A stretch of DNA of 64,000 nucleotides. Source: Ochotona curzoniae. Its lineage: Eukaryota > Chordata > Mammalia > Lagomorpha > Ochotonidae. The stretch covers positions 28,548,001 through 28,612,000 of the forward strand of contig NW_024464918.1 of NCBI RefSeq assembly GCF_017591425.1. Reading direction: 5' to 3'. The notes under the pieces were generated by a model. That model was not told the DNA's origin and did not search any database. It worked only from the letters and a program-made list of their open reading frames with translations. Position 1 is the first letter of the stretch. Each line of letters begins with the position of its first letter. A program made the translations under genes and the position numbers. This document shows, piece after piece, positions 46,756-57,984 of the stretch.

Positions 46756-47015
46756 GGGGGCCAGTGTGATGGCTCAATCTGCAAACACTGGTAACCTAGT
46801 GGGCAACAGTTCATGTCCCAGTGACTCCATTTCCAGTCCAGCTCCCTGCTTGTGGTCTGGCGAAGCAGTGGAGAATGGCCTGGGACTCTGAACCTGTGCG
46901 GAAGACCCAGAAAAAGCTCTTGGCTCCTGGCTTTGGATCACCTCAGATCCAGCCTTCATAGCCATTTAGGGAATAATCTGTGAAATGTACCTTTCCAATA
47001 AAAATAAAGCTTTGG
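46756..47015 (+). mobile_element. CSINE
   Basis: GGGGGCCAGTGTGATGGCTC head, CAGTCCAGCTCCCTGCTTGT, AGCTCTTGGCTCCTGGCTTT and CTTTCCAATAAAAATAAAGC. The CT-rich tail is deleted. Confidence 0.88.
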
Positions 47016-47019
47016 CAAC

Positions 47020-48485
47020 AACAACAAAAGAAAATTGCATAGAATCTACTTCATTTAAGGTGATTTCATGATAAAAGCTATAAAGCCTTATTCTTTATGT
47101 TACATTCATGACAAGACAAGGACTGATTTCAGTGTCGTGATAATAAAAGATATTATAGATACACTGCAACTTCAGATAATTTTACATAGAATATCTGCCA
47201 AACTGCTAACTCATATTGCAGATAGCTTATAATAACACTAGTAAAGTCAACATTAAATACTTGCCGTTGCAAAGCGTCTACTAGAAATAAATGAATTTGG
47301 AAATAGTTTCCCTGTGTTCTTAACATGGCAATACTGCCACTTTGAAAAATTATTACTTCATCATCAGTTAATACCTGAATGCTTACATCCCTTTTTCAGG
47401 AAATGGGAGAGAAGAGAATTCATACCAAGACTTTATGGTTAATTAGATCATCGAGACAAAACGAAAAGTACAAAGGCATGTTCATGTGATACAGAGCTAT
47501 CTAATAGAACCAAAAAAAAAAAAACCCTTTCTAAGTCATTTAATGATATTGATTACTACTCACTTTTAACAACAGAAAAACATTAATATTGTTCTTACTA
47601 GAGAGTGCATATTCACAGTTAAGAATTGAGGATGTTATTTTTATGTTTTTTTAAAGCATAAAAATCAAATTGGAGCTTATTTTTACTTAAAGCATTATCT
47701 GTTCAGAGTTCATAGATCCTAACTACCATAAATTTGCCAACTCAATCCTATAAGTCTTCAGTGGGCTTCCAGGGTCAAGGTATTAGCAGGTGCACAATTC
47801 AATGATCCAGGCACAACCTGAAGCAACTCTTCTTAGCATTCAAGTATTCTGAGATGGCCAGAAGGCTCAGGACACAGCCCTCCAGTCAGAATGCTTGCTG
47901 CAAAACCGATCTATTTAGTGGTGTCTTGTGAACCAAAATTATTTTCTCTCTCTTGCTTTCATATCCCTATTAAGAAATGAGGGCAATAATAACATTTTCT
48001 CATAAGACAACTTTGGAATTAATAAAATTAGTAAAAGACTGTTTACTTTCATTAGTGTTATCACTGTTTAGGGCTAGTATTCAGACGTTGATACATGGTG
48101 TTCGCCATACAGAATTACTGCACGATGCAGTATTTCAAAAATAAGTAACTGACAGCACAGCACACAGCTGGTAGGGATGCCTCAGTTCTCCCTGGAGAAG
48201 AGATGACCGTTCGACAAGATCACCCCGTGGCATTACCCTGTAAACTAAAATGAAATTTAAGTCTGCTCAAAACACATATGCATTTTCAAACTTAGAACTA
48301 TCATAACAATTTAAAATAAGCGCACAGCATTTGAACACCTACACCAGCAGATGCAGTTGTGCCCATCTAGAATAGTCATTGTTGCACGGCTAATTAACCT
48401 GTCTGTTCATGGAAGTCAAATCAATTGCATTCCAAGTCGGGGAAAATCTTTAGAAACGTGAGAGTGTTTTGATTACAAATCTAAA
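47020..48485. other. Unclassified AT-rich spacer
   Basis: Includes an A run at 47512-47524 and, at 48340-48430, a complex stretch with TAATTAAC that may be conserved non-coding DNA. Confidence 0.42.
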
Positions 48486-48489
48486 CAGC

Positions 48490-48610
48490 AGCTTATGCAG
48501 CAAGGTGGAGGAATCCACTATGGGGGGAGGGGTATGGAAGGGGTGGGGGGAATCCCCAGTGCCTATAAAACTGTATCACATAATACAATGTTAATAACAA
48601 TAAAAAAGAG
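48490..48610 (+). mobile_element. Lagomorph L1 3' end
   Basis: A G-rich tract (GGGGGGAGGGGTATGGAAGG) is followed by CCCCAGTGCCTATAAAACTG, TATCACATAATACAATG and an A-rich end with ATAACAATAAAAAAGAG. This order is typical of L1 3' termini in this group. Confidence 0.6.
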
Positions 48611-48611
48611 A

Positions 48612-49450
48612 GTATTATCCTCTCTTAAAGGAGATAGAAAGTCAATATTCATTGTCTATAGTGCCCTTTCCTTTAGGTCGTAATTCCAGGGACATTGCCT
48701 TTATTTGCATCTGTCACTCAGCACTTATTAAATGTTCCTCAGACAATTATTTCTCTCCCTGGTTAGCACCCTAGAGGTTGTAATATTTGTGAAAGACTTG
48801 TTAATGTATTCAGCTCGATGATAAACAGAAAGTCTCAGTTCTGTCACCTTCAAAGAACTTGGGATTTCTCACTTAAATTAGGTAAAATATTTAAACTTCA
48901 CAGCACTTCAGAAAGAATCTTAGTCTTGCAATTACTCGAAAATTTGCATGCAGGGATGAACAGATCATAGACTTCAATACAGCTTCTGTTTCCAGAAGTT
49001 TCCAAAATTAATAGAATTATAAAATAATGAAAAATAAAACTAAGAATTATTTTTAGAATGTAACTGTTTTCTATCTTCAAGAGAACTTTTACCGACAGTT
49101 CTGTTAGAACGTAGATATTCTAAAATTTCATATTATTGAACCTAGCACAATTGTTTTTAATTGAAGACCCAACAATTGATTAATTTGTCTTTACTATTTT
49201 TACTTCTGTATGTTAGAAGAAAATACCTCTGGTTATACGTGAAAATATGTGTTCTTGACTACATGCGTTCATGTTCTCACAGATATAAAATTACAAAAGT
49301 ATACAGACATTCAGGGTCAATTTGGGGCTTTTATTTAAATCTTAGTTTTGTTTTATAAACCTCTTAGTTGATTTGGTTGAACAGAATGTCCATTATTTTG
49401 TTATTGCTTAAATTCTTCCACATGTGGAAATAGCCTCACCGGAATATTCA
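48612..49450. other. Unclassified AT-rich spacer
   Basis: No gene. The first 150 bases contain TTATTTGCAT, an octamer-like site, within complex sequence. Confidence 0.45.
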
Positions 49451-49453
49451 GTC

Positions 49454-49770
49454 AGGACCTGGTATGATGGCTCAACTGGCTAATCCTCCCCATTCAAGCG
49501 CTGAGATCCTCTATGGGCATCAGTGTGTGTCCCAGCTGCTCCACTTCCCATCCAGCTCCCTGCTTGGGGCCTGGGAAAGCAGTCGGGGACGGCCCAAAGC
49601 CTTGGGACACCTTCGCCCACATGGGAGATCTAGAAGAGTCTCCTGGCTCCCAGATTCGGATCAGCTGAGTTCCACCTGTTCCAACCACTTGAGGATTGAA
49701 CCAGAAGATAGAAGATCTTTCTCTCTTTCTCTCCGTCTCTCTGTAGATCTGCCTTTGGTGCTTATTTCTA
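49454..49770 (+). mobile_element. CSINE, well preserved
   Basis: GTCAGGACCTGGTATGATGG head, ACTTCCCATCCAGCTCCCTG, GAAAGCAGTCGGGGACGGCC, the full CT tail and CTGTAGATCTGCCTTTGG. It has pika-type body bases like the copy at 815. Confidence 0.92.
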
Positions 49771-50063
49771 GCCTTTAAAGCATTTGTCCTTTCATTCACA
49801 CTCAGATCCCCTGAAATGATTCTGCATGAAATACCACATTCTTTACAAGAATCGCTCAGTTCAGTGTTTCCATACCTAATGACAAAGCAAACATCATCAC
49901 ATGACACTGTCTGTATCTGAATGTGTCAAAAAAAAAAATCACAGTATTTGGTGATTAAATTCTTCATATCCTGGATCTGGAGAAAATAGTTTCACATGTG
50001 TCAAGTTACATAGCGTAATAATGCCTTCTCAGTTCTGTGACTTTGGAAACCAGCTGGGGAAGG

Positions 50064-50340
50064 GAGCAGGCATTGCAATACAGCAGATCAAGCTACCACT
50101 TGAGACCACTACTTTTCCTATTGGAATGCCAAGGTCAAAGTCCTGGGTACTGCCCTTCTGATTCACCTTCCTGAGCCAACCATAGGTGATGGCTCCAGTG
50201 GTTGGATCTGTGCCACCAAAGTGAGGACCTGCATGGAACTCCTGGCAAGCCTCAACTATTGTTGGTAAGTCAATCAGTGGATGGCCAGTCTCTTTCCACT
50301 TCAGCCTTTGTGACTTTCATACAGATAAAAGCAAATAAAA
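50064..50340 (+). mobile_element. Old CSINE-type SINE
   Basis: GGAGCAGGCATTGCAATACA head, GCTACCACTTGAGACCACTA, GTCAAAGTCCTGGGTACTGC, GTGGTTGGATCTGTGCCACC and GCAAATAAAATATG end; older subfamily. Confidence 0.65.
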
Positions 50341-50344
50341 TATG

Positions 50345-50800
50345 TCAGAAATAATAGCATCTTTTGTAGGAATAGAGACAATTATTGAATGCCTTGTCCA
50401 CAATTTGGCTCTAGAATCCAAGATCACGCATGTAAGGGAACTTCAGAAACTATAGACGTAGGCACTGAGAGACGGCTATATTGTATATGATATTTTTCAA
50501 AAATATGTGGAAAGCATTTTCACAACAGCCACTTCCATGTGCTTTATGATAACCATATGAAGACCATTTCCATGTGCCTTTTTGTGTGTTAGTACAAAAA
50601 AGAGCCACTGCTTTTTAACATTAATGTAATGTATATGAGCTAAGTTGACATTCTCCATGACTTATGGTCGTCTATAACCCTTGATTATAGTCTGGAGGAA
50701 CAGTGGTTTTTCTATTTACTACTTGTTGCATTTTTTTTGTGGCAGGCTAAGTTTGTGATTATAAAATAAACTGAAAGTATATCACATTAAATATTAAAAA
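50345..50800. other. Unclassified spacer
   Basis: Contains a local near-duplication of a CATTTCCATGTGC-type phrase at 50529-50580. Confidence 0.45.
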
Positions 50801-50925
50801 AAAACACAAAAGGAAAGAGGAGAAAATTTAGGAGTCATGGGAGAGTAGAGGGGAGTGCAGACTAGGAAGTATCACTACATTGTTAAACTGTACACGTGAA
50901 ATGCACACCCTAAGAGAATAGATGC
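50800..50925 (+). mobile_element. Possible L1 3' tail
   Basis: An AG/G-rich tract (GGGAGAGTAGAGGGGAGTGC) after an A run, followed by ATCACTACATTGTTAAACTG. Weak resemblance to L1 3'-UTR text. Confidence 0.3.
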
Positions 50926-50934
50926 CCGTCGGGG

Positions 50935-51030
50935 CCATAGGACAAGTGAGCAGTGAGGGGAAGGTCGGTCTTTCTGCCCTTTCTCTGTCCATCTCTCTGT
51001 AACTCTTTCACCTTCTAAAACAAGTAGTCA
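50935..51030 (+). mobile_element. CSINE 3' fragment
   Basis: GGCCATAGGACAAGTGAGCA and CCTTTCTCTGTCCATCTCTC then CTGTAACTCTTTCACCTTCT, the SINE 3' end only. Confidence 0.6.
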
Positions 51031-51034
51031 CAGG

Positions 51035-52380
51035 AATTTCAGACCACGCCAGTGATGATCTTAATGAAGGCTGATTCTTTACCGTTTTATTCAGCCACAC
51101 ACTCAAAGAACTCCATCACAAACCACTGTCTCTTCCTGCCCATCTCATTTCATACTTTACTTCAACATTAAACCATTCCCTGCTGTAATGAAGGAACATA
51201 GAGACAAAGCACTCTAGACAATTACATATTCATGAGTGTATTGTAATTTTTATATGTTGAGCTAAATCCTAGAATATTCTTAAGAGCTATCAGCCCTCCC
51301 AGAAATTTCCTTTCCCAATTTTGATTGTTTTGTCTGATGAATATATAGGCAATTCATTTTAAGGAATAACAAGCAACAATTGAGTTTTCAGAAAACACTA
51401 GGTCCAGCTTTGTATCAAACAGAAATCCTTCTTGTAGTGATACTGAAGATCCTTGGGATGTGAAACTTTAGAAGAACTAGGATGGAGTTAAGGTTGCTCA
51501 ATACATGACATGCTATAAGGTATGACATGCAGTACACAAAACAGTTTTCTCATAGATGAATTATTTGAACTATTACCAAAACTGCGTAGAAACAATGTTA
51601 GTTGGGTAAACTCAGTTATGGCTGATTTATAAATGTAGAAAACTTTGTAATCAGAAAATTAACAATAATTCAATCTGTCTGGACAGTGAGTGACTTATTT
51701 GTCAGAGCCTCACACAGCACAACATGTGAGCATTTTTCCTTTATGCACTGTGAAAATATATCACAGTGATTTCTGGGAATAAACATCATTCCAAGAACCC
51801 GAGAGGAAGGGGGATGCAACAGCTGCCCAGACGCAAACGAAGCCTCCTGGACACCATGGTGTGGGAGGGAACAGTTACTTTTAGGAGTTAAAAGGAGACT
51901 GACATGAGAGAGAGGCAGGTGCGCACTTTAACCACAGCTCACTTACAGTCCATGCTGCTGCAGCAGAGATAAAGCAAATGAAAGGCTCAATTCATGGTTA
52001 GTGTTAAGCCATTCTGACACGTCGTTAATCTCTATCCTAACTTCCCATTACGTCAGCATGCTGTTTGCTCTCCATAATTTGTGGAATTGTGTGCCTCACG
52101 TGGCTTGTATAAATATACTTTCTTCATATTAAGTTAAAAATGGGGATTTAAGAGTTCCTGGGAACTCACGTGATACATTAAATCATTTCAACATGTATTG
52201 CCCATATTCATGCTGCAACCATGGGGGATAGCTTGGACAATCAGTTTGACTCATGACTTCATTACATGTGGTAAATGCTTGGGAAAAAATGGATAACATG
52301 AGTGTCTTGAACTGATCGATATACCATTTATAGATGTATCTTATGACAACATACAAATAAAAGCAAGAATGAAAAAATGA
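51035..52380. other. Unique sequence, no gene seen
   Basis: AT-rich with a complex stretch at 51900-52130 that includes TTACGTCAGC, a CRE-like site, and TGCTGCTGCAGCAG. Confidence 0.42.
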
Positions 52381-52382
52381 TA

Positions 52383-52420
52383 TCAGGGATGGTGTTATGG
52401 CACAGTGGGTAAAGCACAGA
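52383..52420 (+). mobile_element. CSINE head fragment
   Basis: CAGGGATGGTGTTATGGCAC then AGTGGGTAAAGC, the tRNA-like first 35-40 bases only. A 3'-truncated or deleted SINE. Confidence 0.6.
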
Positions 52421-52424
52421 TAAA

Positions 52425-54600
52425 TTACATTTTTTAAATCCCAATTTCATAAATTTCTACAGAAATCTTTTCATTAATCACTAGGTTAGAGACTTCCTAT
52501 AAACATATTTGACTACATGTATTAACCCGCAAGTGTTTCCTATTCAAATGCCAAGAGTTATACTAACATTGCTGCTTTTACTAATGCTATGTTTCCCCTC
52601 TTTGTTCATTTGCTAACATGTGCTGTTTTATATTTATCTATTTGATATATTAAAATATTCAACGTATTTATTGGACAAATAAAGATTGCTACCTTCAATT
52701 TTTTTTTTACTCTACTTAAAATACTTTGGCCCACATCTTCCAGACCTCAGTCCAGAGCCAGTCCCTGAGTTCATCAGCATTTCACAATTCTCATGTATCA
52801 CTATCAGGGCACCTTATTATGGTAACATTCATGAACAAACAAGTGCATCTGTTTTTCTCTGCTTCAAAATTGACATAGATTTTGTTCTACAGGTTTATGT
52901 AATTTTTGTAAGGCTCTGGTACCTGTTTGGAAGAAACATATATCCTTGTTTTTAAGGTATTAATCTACATTTTAATTAAAATTCTTACCTGTCACTGTAG
53001 TTTTTCATGTGAGTGCTTAATCTACATGGTTGGCAGGGTAACTCTTTCCCCACCGAAAGGCCTGGGTTCTCCACACTTTTCAGGTTCAAGTTAGAAGTAG
53101 GCATCTTTAAAATGCGTGTTTATTGAACACACGGTTCCCTGTAAGCTTCTGTGCGTCCCTCAGCATGCTCTTTGTTGCTTAGCCCTGGCCTCTCCCCAGC
53201 ATCTCTGTAAACTTGACCATGGCATGAATCTTCTATGAACAGAAAGGGTCTACGTCTTCAGGTTTCAGTAGCCCACAATTACATGAACTTTCACTTTATT
53301 TTATCTGTTGCCTGACATTTGTTATTTCCTTACAAAGCTTCTTTATTTAATATACTTCATGTTTCACAGAATTCGGTGACACATCTTAGAAGGAATGAAA
53401 ATCAGAGTGTCATTGCCTCTATTGATTTGGTAGTGTCTCTATAAACAAACTATACACAACCATTTGTATGCTGCCTTATTGTGTGTCTGAGAGCCACACT
53501 GTTGTTATTAATATCTACTATCAAATTCCAGTGAAGAGGACACGAGAACTAGAGTGAGAGATAGTTACAGGCATACATGACTAAAAAATAATTACACGAA
53601 GGATTTCTTTACAAAGCGGCAGGAGTATTAGGATGTTATGCCTGGGTTGTGTGGCACCTGTTCCCACTAACTCTCAGATTGCTGCAGTGAACTTGGGGGT
53701 CACTGTTGCTTTTAGCATTTTGCTGTTTGCTCACAACAATTCCACAGGAGAGCCTTTTTTACCAGCCCATTAATCCCAGCCACTCTCATTCGCTGCAATG
53801 TGTGTGTCTGTGCAATCACTCACTGCCAAGCTACTTCGCTAAATTATCTCTTCTAAAAGCTCCATTTATTGTTCGTTAGAGAGATGCTGCCAGAGCAGAG
53901 TGGCCAAGATGGAAACGATGCAGGGTGATTTGACAGTTACTGTGGTTGAGCGGCACAGAATGCAGTCTACAAATGGATGGGAACAATACGGGGTTAATTG
54001 AGGAGAAGCTTATTACACGGGAGTCTGATGAGAGGAGTGGTTCTCTGGACTACTCTTCAGAAACAATGACATATTACATTCCCCAATCTTTGTGAGAACA
54101 CTGCATTTGCATAGCACACCAAGACAAGGCCCTTAATGAGCGACACGACACGTGCCCAGTTTCCTAACTTTCTGGTGACTCCCTGATACATAATTAGTTG
54201 CAAGATAAAAAACATATCTTGAGATTTGATTACTGTTAGTCTTTCTGCTCTTGAGGAACATTTTGGTGTTTTTCTTACTTGCTTTTTGTTGAGCGCCTTA
54301 CAGAATGGAGTGTTAAGCTTGAGATTATGACGCCAACTGAAATTATGCCATGGTAAAAGTTTGCACAAAACAATCAGAAGGGAAGCATGGGTGAGGGATA
54401 GGAAGTGTCATTATGCTCTTAAAGTTGCAATGTTAAATGCATGAAATTTGTTGATCTTGCATGAACAATTTAATGACAAAAAAATCTCTCTTTTTATTCT
54501 TTAAATAAACCTCTTCTGAGTACTACTATCCATGGCTGACTCAATTCTGCAATGTCTCTATATTCAGGATTTATAGTTTGTTTTTGTTCTTCTTTAGTTT
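52425..54600. other. Unique sequence, possible conserved element
   Basis: No repeat recognised. The part 53700-54060 is high-complexity sequence with few simple runs, and is my best guess at a conserved enhancer-like block. No coding frame spans it. Confidence 0.35.
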
Positions 54601-54603
54601 TCT

Positions 54604-54866
54604 ATTAATTTATTAGAAAGAGTGAGATCTCAATGTTGGATTTGCTCTGCAAAGGTCCATATCTGCCTCATAGAAGCTGGGAGACAGGAACTGAATCCAT
54701 GTCTCCCATGTAGGTAACAGGAAGCCAATTTCTTGAGCCATCACCATCGTCTCTTAGGTTACGCATTAACAGGGAGCTGCAATCAGCTCCACAGACAGAG
54801 TTAAATTCTGGTACTCTGTTGGATGTGGGTATTCTAAATGATGTTTTATCTACTACACCTCAAGCA
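54604..54866 (-). mobile_element. Antisense old lagomorph SINE
   Basis: TATTAATTTATTAGAAAGAG tail, GAAGCTGGGAGACAGGAACT, GCATTAACAGGGAGCTGC and TATCTACTACACCTCAAGCA (head) read as an old CSINE-type element in reverse. Confidence 0.6.
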
Positions 54867-54869
54867 GAC

Positions 54870-55400
54870 AAACATGAAAACACCTTATCACAATTTGCCA
54901 TAATAAGAGTATGGGTAATACTTTAGACTTGTTTTTAGTCTGTTATATCCTGGCTTAGCTGGGTAGGTTAGAACAACATGGGTGAAGGTGTGGTTAGACA
55001 CCTTCTGACCGATCAAACTTGGTCACTGGGAAAATTTCAACTCTTCCCCGCAAAATGGAGTGTCTATGAGCCTACAGAGGTAATTGGTAGTTGTGCCTGA
55101 ATCCCCATTAAGTGTTTCTGTAGGATATAAAAATAGAATTAGTGTTCATATATAGTGATGCAAAGTAAGTGAGGCATAAGACAGTGAGGATGATTTCCAA
55201 ATAATTATTAACTTTTAGAATAAAATGTGTAAGACAGATGTGAATGATCTTGCCTTGCTCAATCAGGCATAACACAGCCATTCTTTGTATCAAGCCCTGT
55301 TCAGTTGGGCTGTGTTCTTCATCTATAATTACTAAAATTGATTAGCCTATCCTTATGTGCATAATATCACATCAATCATGAAGCCTGTTCACTCTCATAC
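54870..55400. other. Unclassified spacer
   Basis: Unique AT-rich sequence without recognised features. Confidence 0.5.
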
Positions 55401-56740
55401 AGTGACATTTTGTAGTACATGTTATTTTCAAACAACAGCCTAATGTGTAATTTGACATGTTATTCATTCTCCTAAATTCCTTCCCCTTATTGGACACAAT
55501 TTTTCAACATGCTTTTCAACAGTTACATGCTTTCATTATACTATTTTTGTGTTGAAAACTTTCCAAAAGGTATATTCTAAGTTTAATTATTTTTTGTTAT
55601 TAACTTTTTCATGCTTCCTATAATCTTGGAGTTGCACACTTTCACACTGTGTATTATTTTGTGAACATCCATACAGATTGCTGTATGTTACCGTGGTTTA
55701 CTCACACGACCACTGTGTGAACAAACCACAGCACATCTGCTTTTCTCCTCCTCATGAATACACATTGCTTTTTTCTCCCTCTCTATTGTGAACAATGTCC
55801 CTTGGACACTCTTGTGTTCCTCTACGCTTGAGCAGGAGTTTCTTGTCAATATAAATGTTTGAGCTGGCATTTTAGTTTTCCTCACTGACATGTTATTTGA
55901 GCATTTGTTGCTGAGATGTATTTTCTCCCATTTGTAATGTGTTGTTTTCACTTTTTTTTCAGTTTTATCTTGACTGATAGAAGTTCTTCAATATACTAAA
56001 ATGAATTTTGGGGCAAGTGATAACCTAACCTAAATTATCAACTGAAAATTGAAAAAATTGTACTTTTGATATTAACATACGTAGATTATCTGGAGGTGGA
56101 TTATGTATGCAGCAGGTCATTTTGATATGGTCTTGTTCTGAGAAGTTCCTTTTTCTAAAGAATCCCTCATTATCCCAGTGGTCTACCGTGCTGCCCTTTC
56201 ACCTGCTGCATAGCTCCATTCTAGCATTTTCTTCTGTTCCATAGTGATAAATTTGTCCAGTCTGTGCTACCATTGTATCACCCAAGTTCCAATTCACGCT
56301 AAGTTCCAACAGATGTAACTAATTCCCTTCTTGATCCTTCTTTTTCATGATTAGCCTGGCAGATTTTCACAATTTTATCTCCCTCTTAAATTACTGATGT
56401 GGTTTCATGTGAAATCCTCTCAAAACTTTAATTGGAATTCTCTTCAGCTTGTAGAGAGGTTTTGTAGTAATTAATGTATGGGTGATATTCGCATTTCTAT
56501 CTTTGAGGTAGGTGTATCATTTTTTTAAGTTACCTCTAATATGCTGCAATTAAAATTTGGATTTTTTTCTGTAAAAGGCGTTTCACTTTGACTCATTTCC
56601 AGAGAGCTAATCTTTCTTATGACAGCACTGTATGTGATGTTTTCTCTTGAATCAATTTACGTGTCTAGCTGTTCACTGCTACTCAAAATGCAACTTGTCA
56701 TTTTACTTTAAGTGTATAATCAACCATTGCTGTTGAATGA
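55400..56740 (-). mobile_element. Antisense L1, ORF2 end and 3' region
   Basis: The + strand follows the reverse complement of L1 from the 3' end into ORF2. TTACCGTGGTTTACTCACAC comes first, then TTTTCTCCCATTTGTAATGT and GTTGTTTTCACTTTTTTTTC. The ORF2 part has TTTAATTGGAATTCTCTTCA and GAGAGGTTTTGTAGTAATTA. It is highly diverged with no open frame. Confidence 0.6.
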
Positions 56741-56744
56741 GTTT

Positions 56745-57170
56745 GTAGATGACTTTGGTCATCCACATTCTTGGAGCAAGGAGCTTTCCCTATTTTCAAA
56801 CACCAAAAAGTGGACTTTTCCCTTCCAACATGGAAAAGAATGTAAAAACCTCCAGTTTCCCTACAAGCAAATGACACAGAAAGGAACTGAGACAGCTACA
56901 TTCTTGCTTCAGCACATGGGACAGTAGAACTGGTAACACACTACACACTTCACAGGTATCCTGAAAAACTAACAGGAAGCATAAAATTGTTTGAGTCCTG
57001 CAGACTCACCTTATGAAAATTTAGGCTTGCCAAGGGCAAAACATGATTATATAACACATTTCACAGTGAAGCTGCCTTAAATGCAGACTCTCACTAAGTT
57101 CAATACGACATGACTGTTTTGAAGAAGAGAAAAGAAGTTACCCACCTTACATATACCTACTGAAATCATC
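56745..57170. other. Unclassified spacer
   Basis: No gene or named repeat. Confidence 0.5.
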
Positions 57171-57172
57171 TC

Positions 57173-57518
57173 AGGAGCCAGCACAATGGCTAACTTTGTT
57201 AAACTTCTAGTCACAGGCACCAGCATCGCGTATGGGCACTGGTTCATGTCCCGGGTACTTCATTTCCCCTTCCAGCTCTCTGCATATAGACTAGGAAAAT
57301 AGCAGAAGAAGGCCCAAAGCTTTGTGACCCTGAACTGGAGTGGGTGACCCAGAGGAGGCTTAAGGCTTCTGGCTCCTCATTTTGGATTGGCTCAGCTCTG
57401 GCCATTGCAGCCATTTTGGGACTGAAACAAGGGATGAAAGAGCCTTCTCTCTGCTTCCCCTTCTCTTTGAAAATTTGTTTTTCCAATAAAGGCAAGTAAA
57501 TGGCTTGTAAAAAAAAAT
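57173..57518 (+). mobile_element. CSINE
   Basis: GGAGCCAGCACAATGGCTAA head, CTTCATTTCCCCTTCCAGCT, GCTTCTGGCTCCTCATTTTG, GCAGCCATTTTGGGACTGAA and TTTTTCCAATAAAGGCAAG tail. Confidence 0.88.
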
Positions 57519-57716
57519 CTCTTATTTGATAGAAAGGAAATGGCATATTTGACTAGTTTGATAGGTCACAAGTTTCCCATCAAATCAAATGAATGAATAA
57601 AATACAATCCTTTAACTATATCCAGTCTAACTTTTCAAACCCTTCTATCTCAGTTCTCAGAAATAACAAAGCTTATTTTAATGCTTATCTTTTTAAATAT
57701 TTAATGTTTATATTAA

Positions 57717-57978
57717 AATATATTTATTTGAATTGTACAGTTACAGAGAAAGAAATTGACAGTATTTGGAGCTGGGCCAGTTCAAAGCCAGGAGCCAGGA
57801 ACCTCTTCTTGGTCTCTCAAGTGGGTCCAGGGTCCCAAAGCTTTGAGCCATCCTTTGATGCTTTCCCAGATCATTAGCATGAAGCTGGATCAGAAGTGGA
57901 GCAGCCAGGTAATGAACCGGCACTCACATGGGAAGTCGTTTTAGCCATCCCACGTGGCATACCACAGTGCTGGCCACA
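57717..57978 (-). mobile_element. Antisense CSINE facing the previous copy
   Basis: TATATTTATTTGAATTGTAC tail, AGCCAGGAGCCAGGAACCTC, TGATGCTTTCCCAGATCATT, AGCATGAAGCTGGATCAGAA and CCACAGTGCTGGCCAC (head), reversed. Tail to tail with the CSINE 200 bp upstream. Confidence 0.88.
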
Positions 57979-57984
57979 CAGAAA

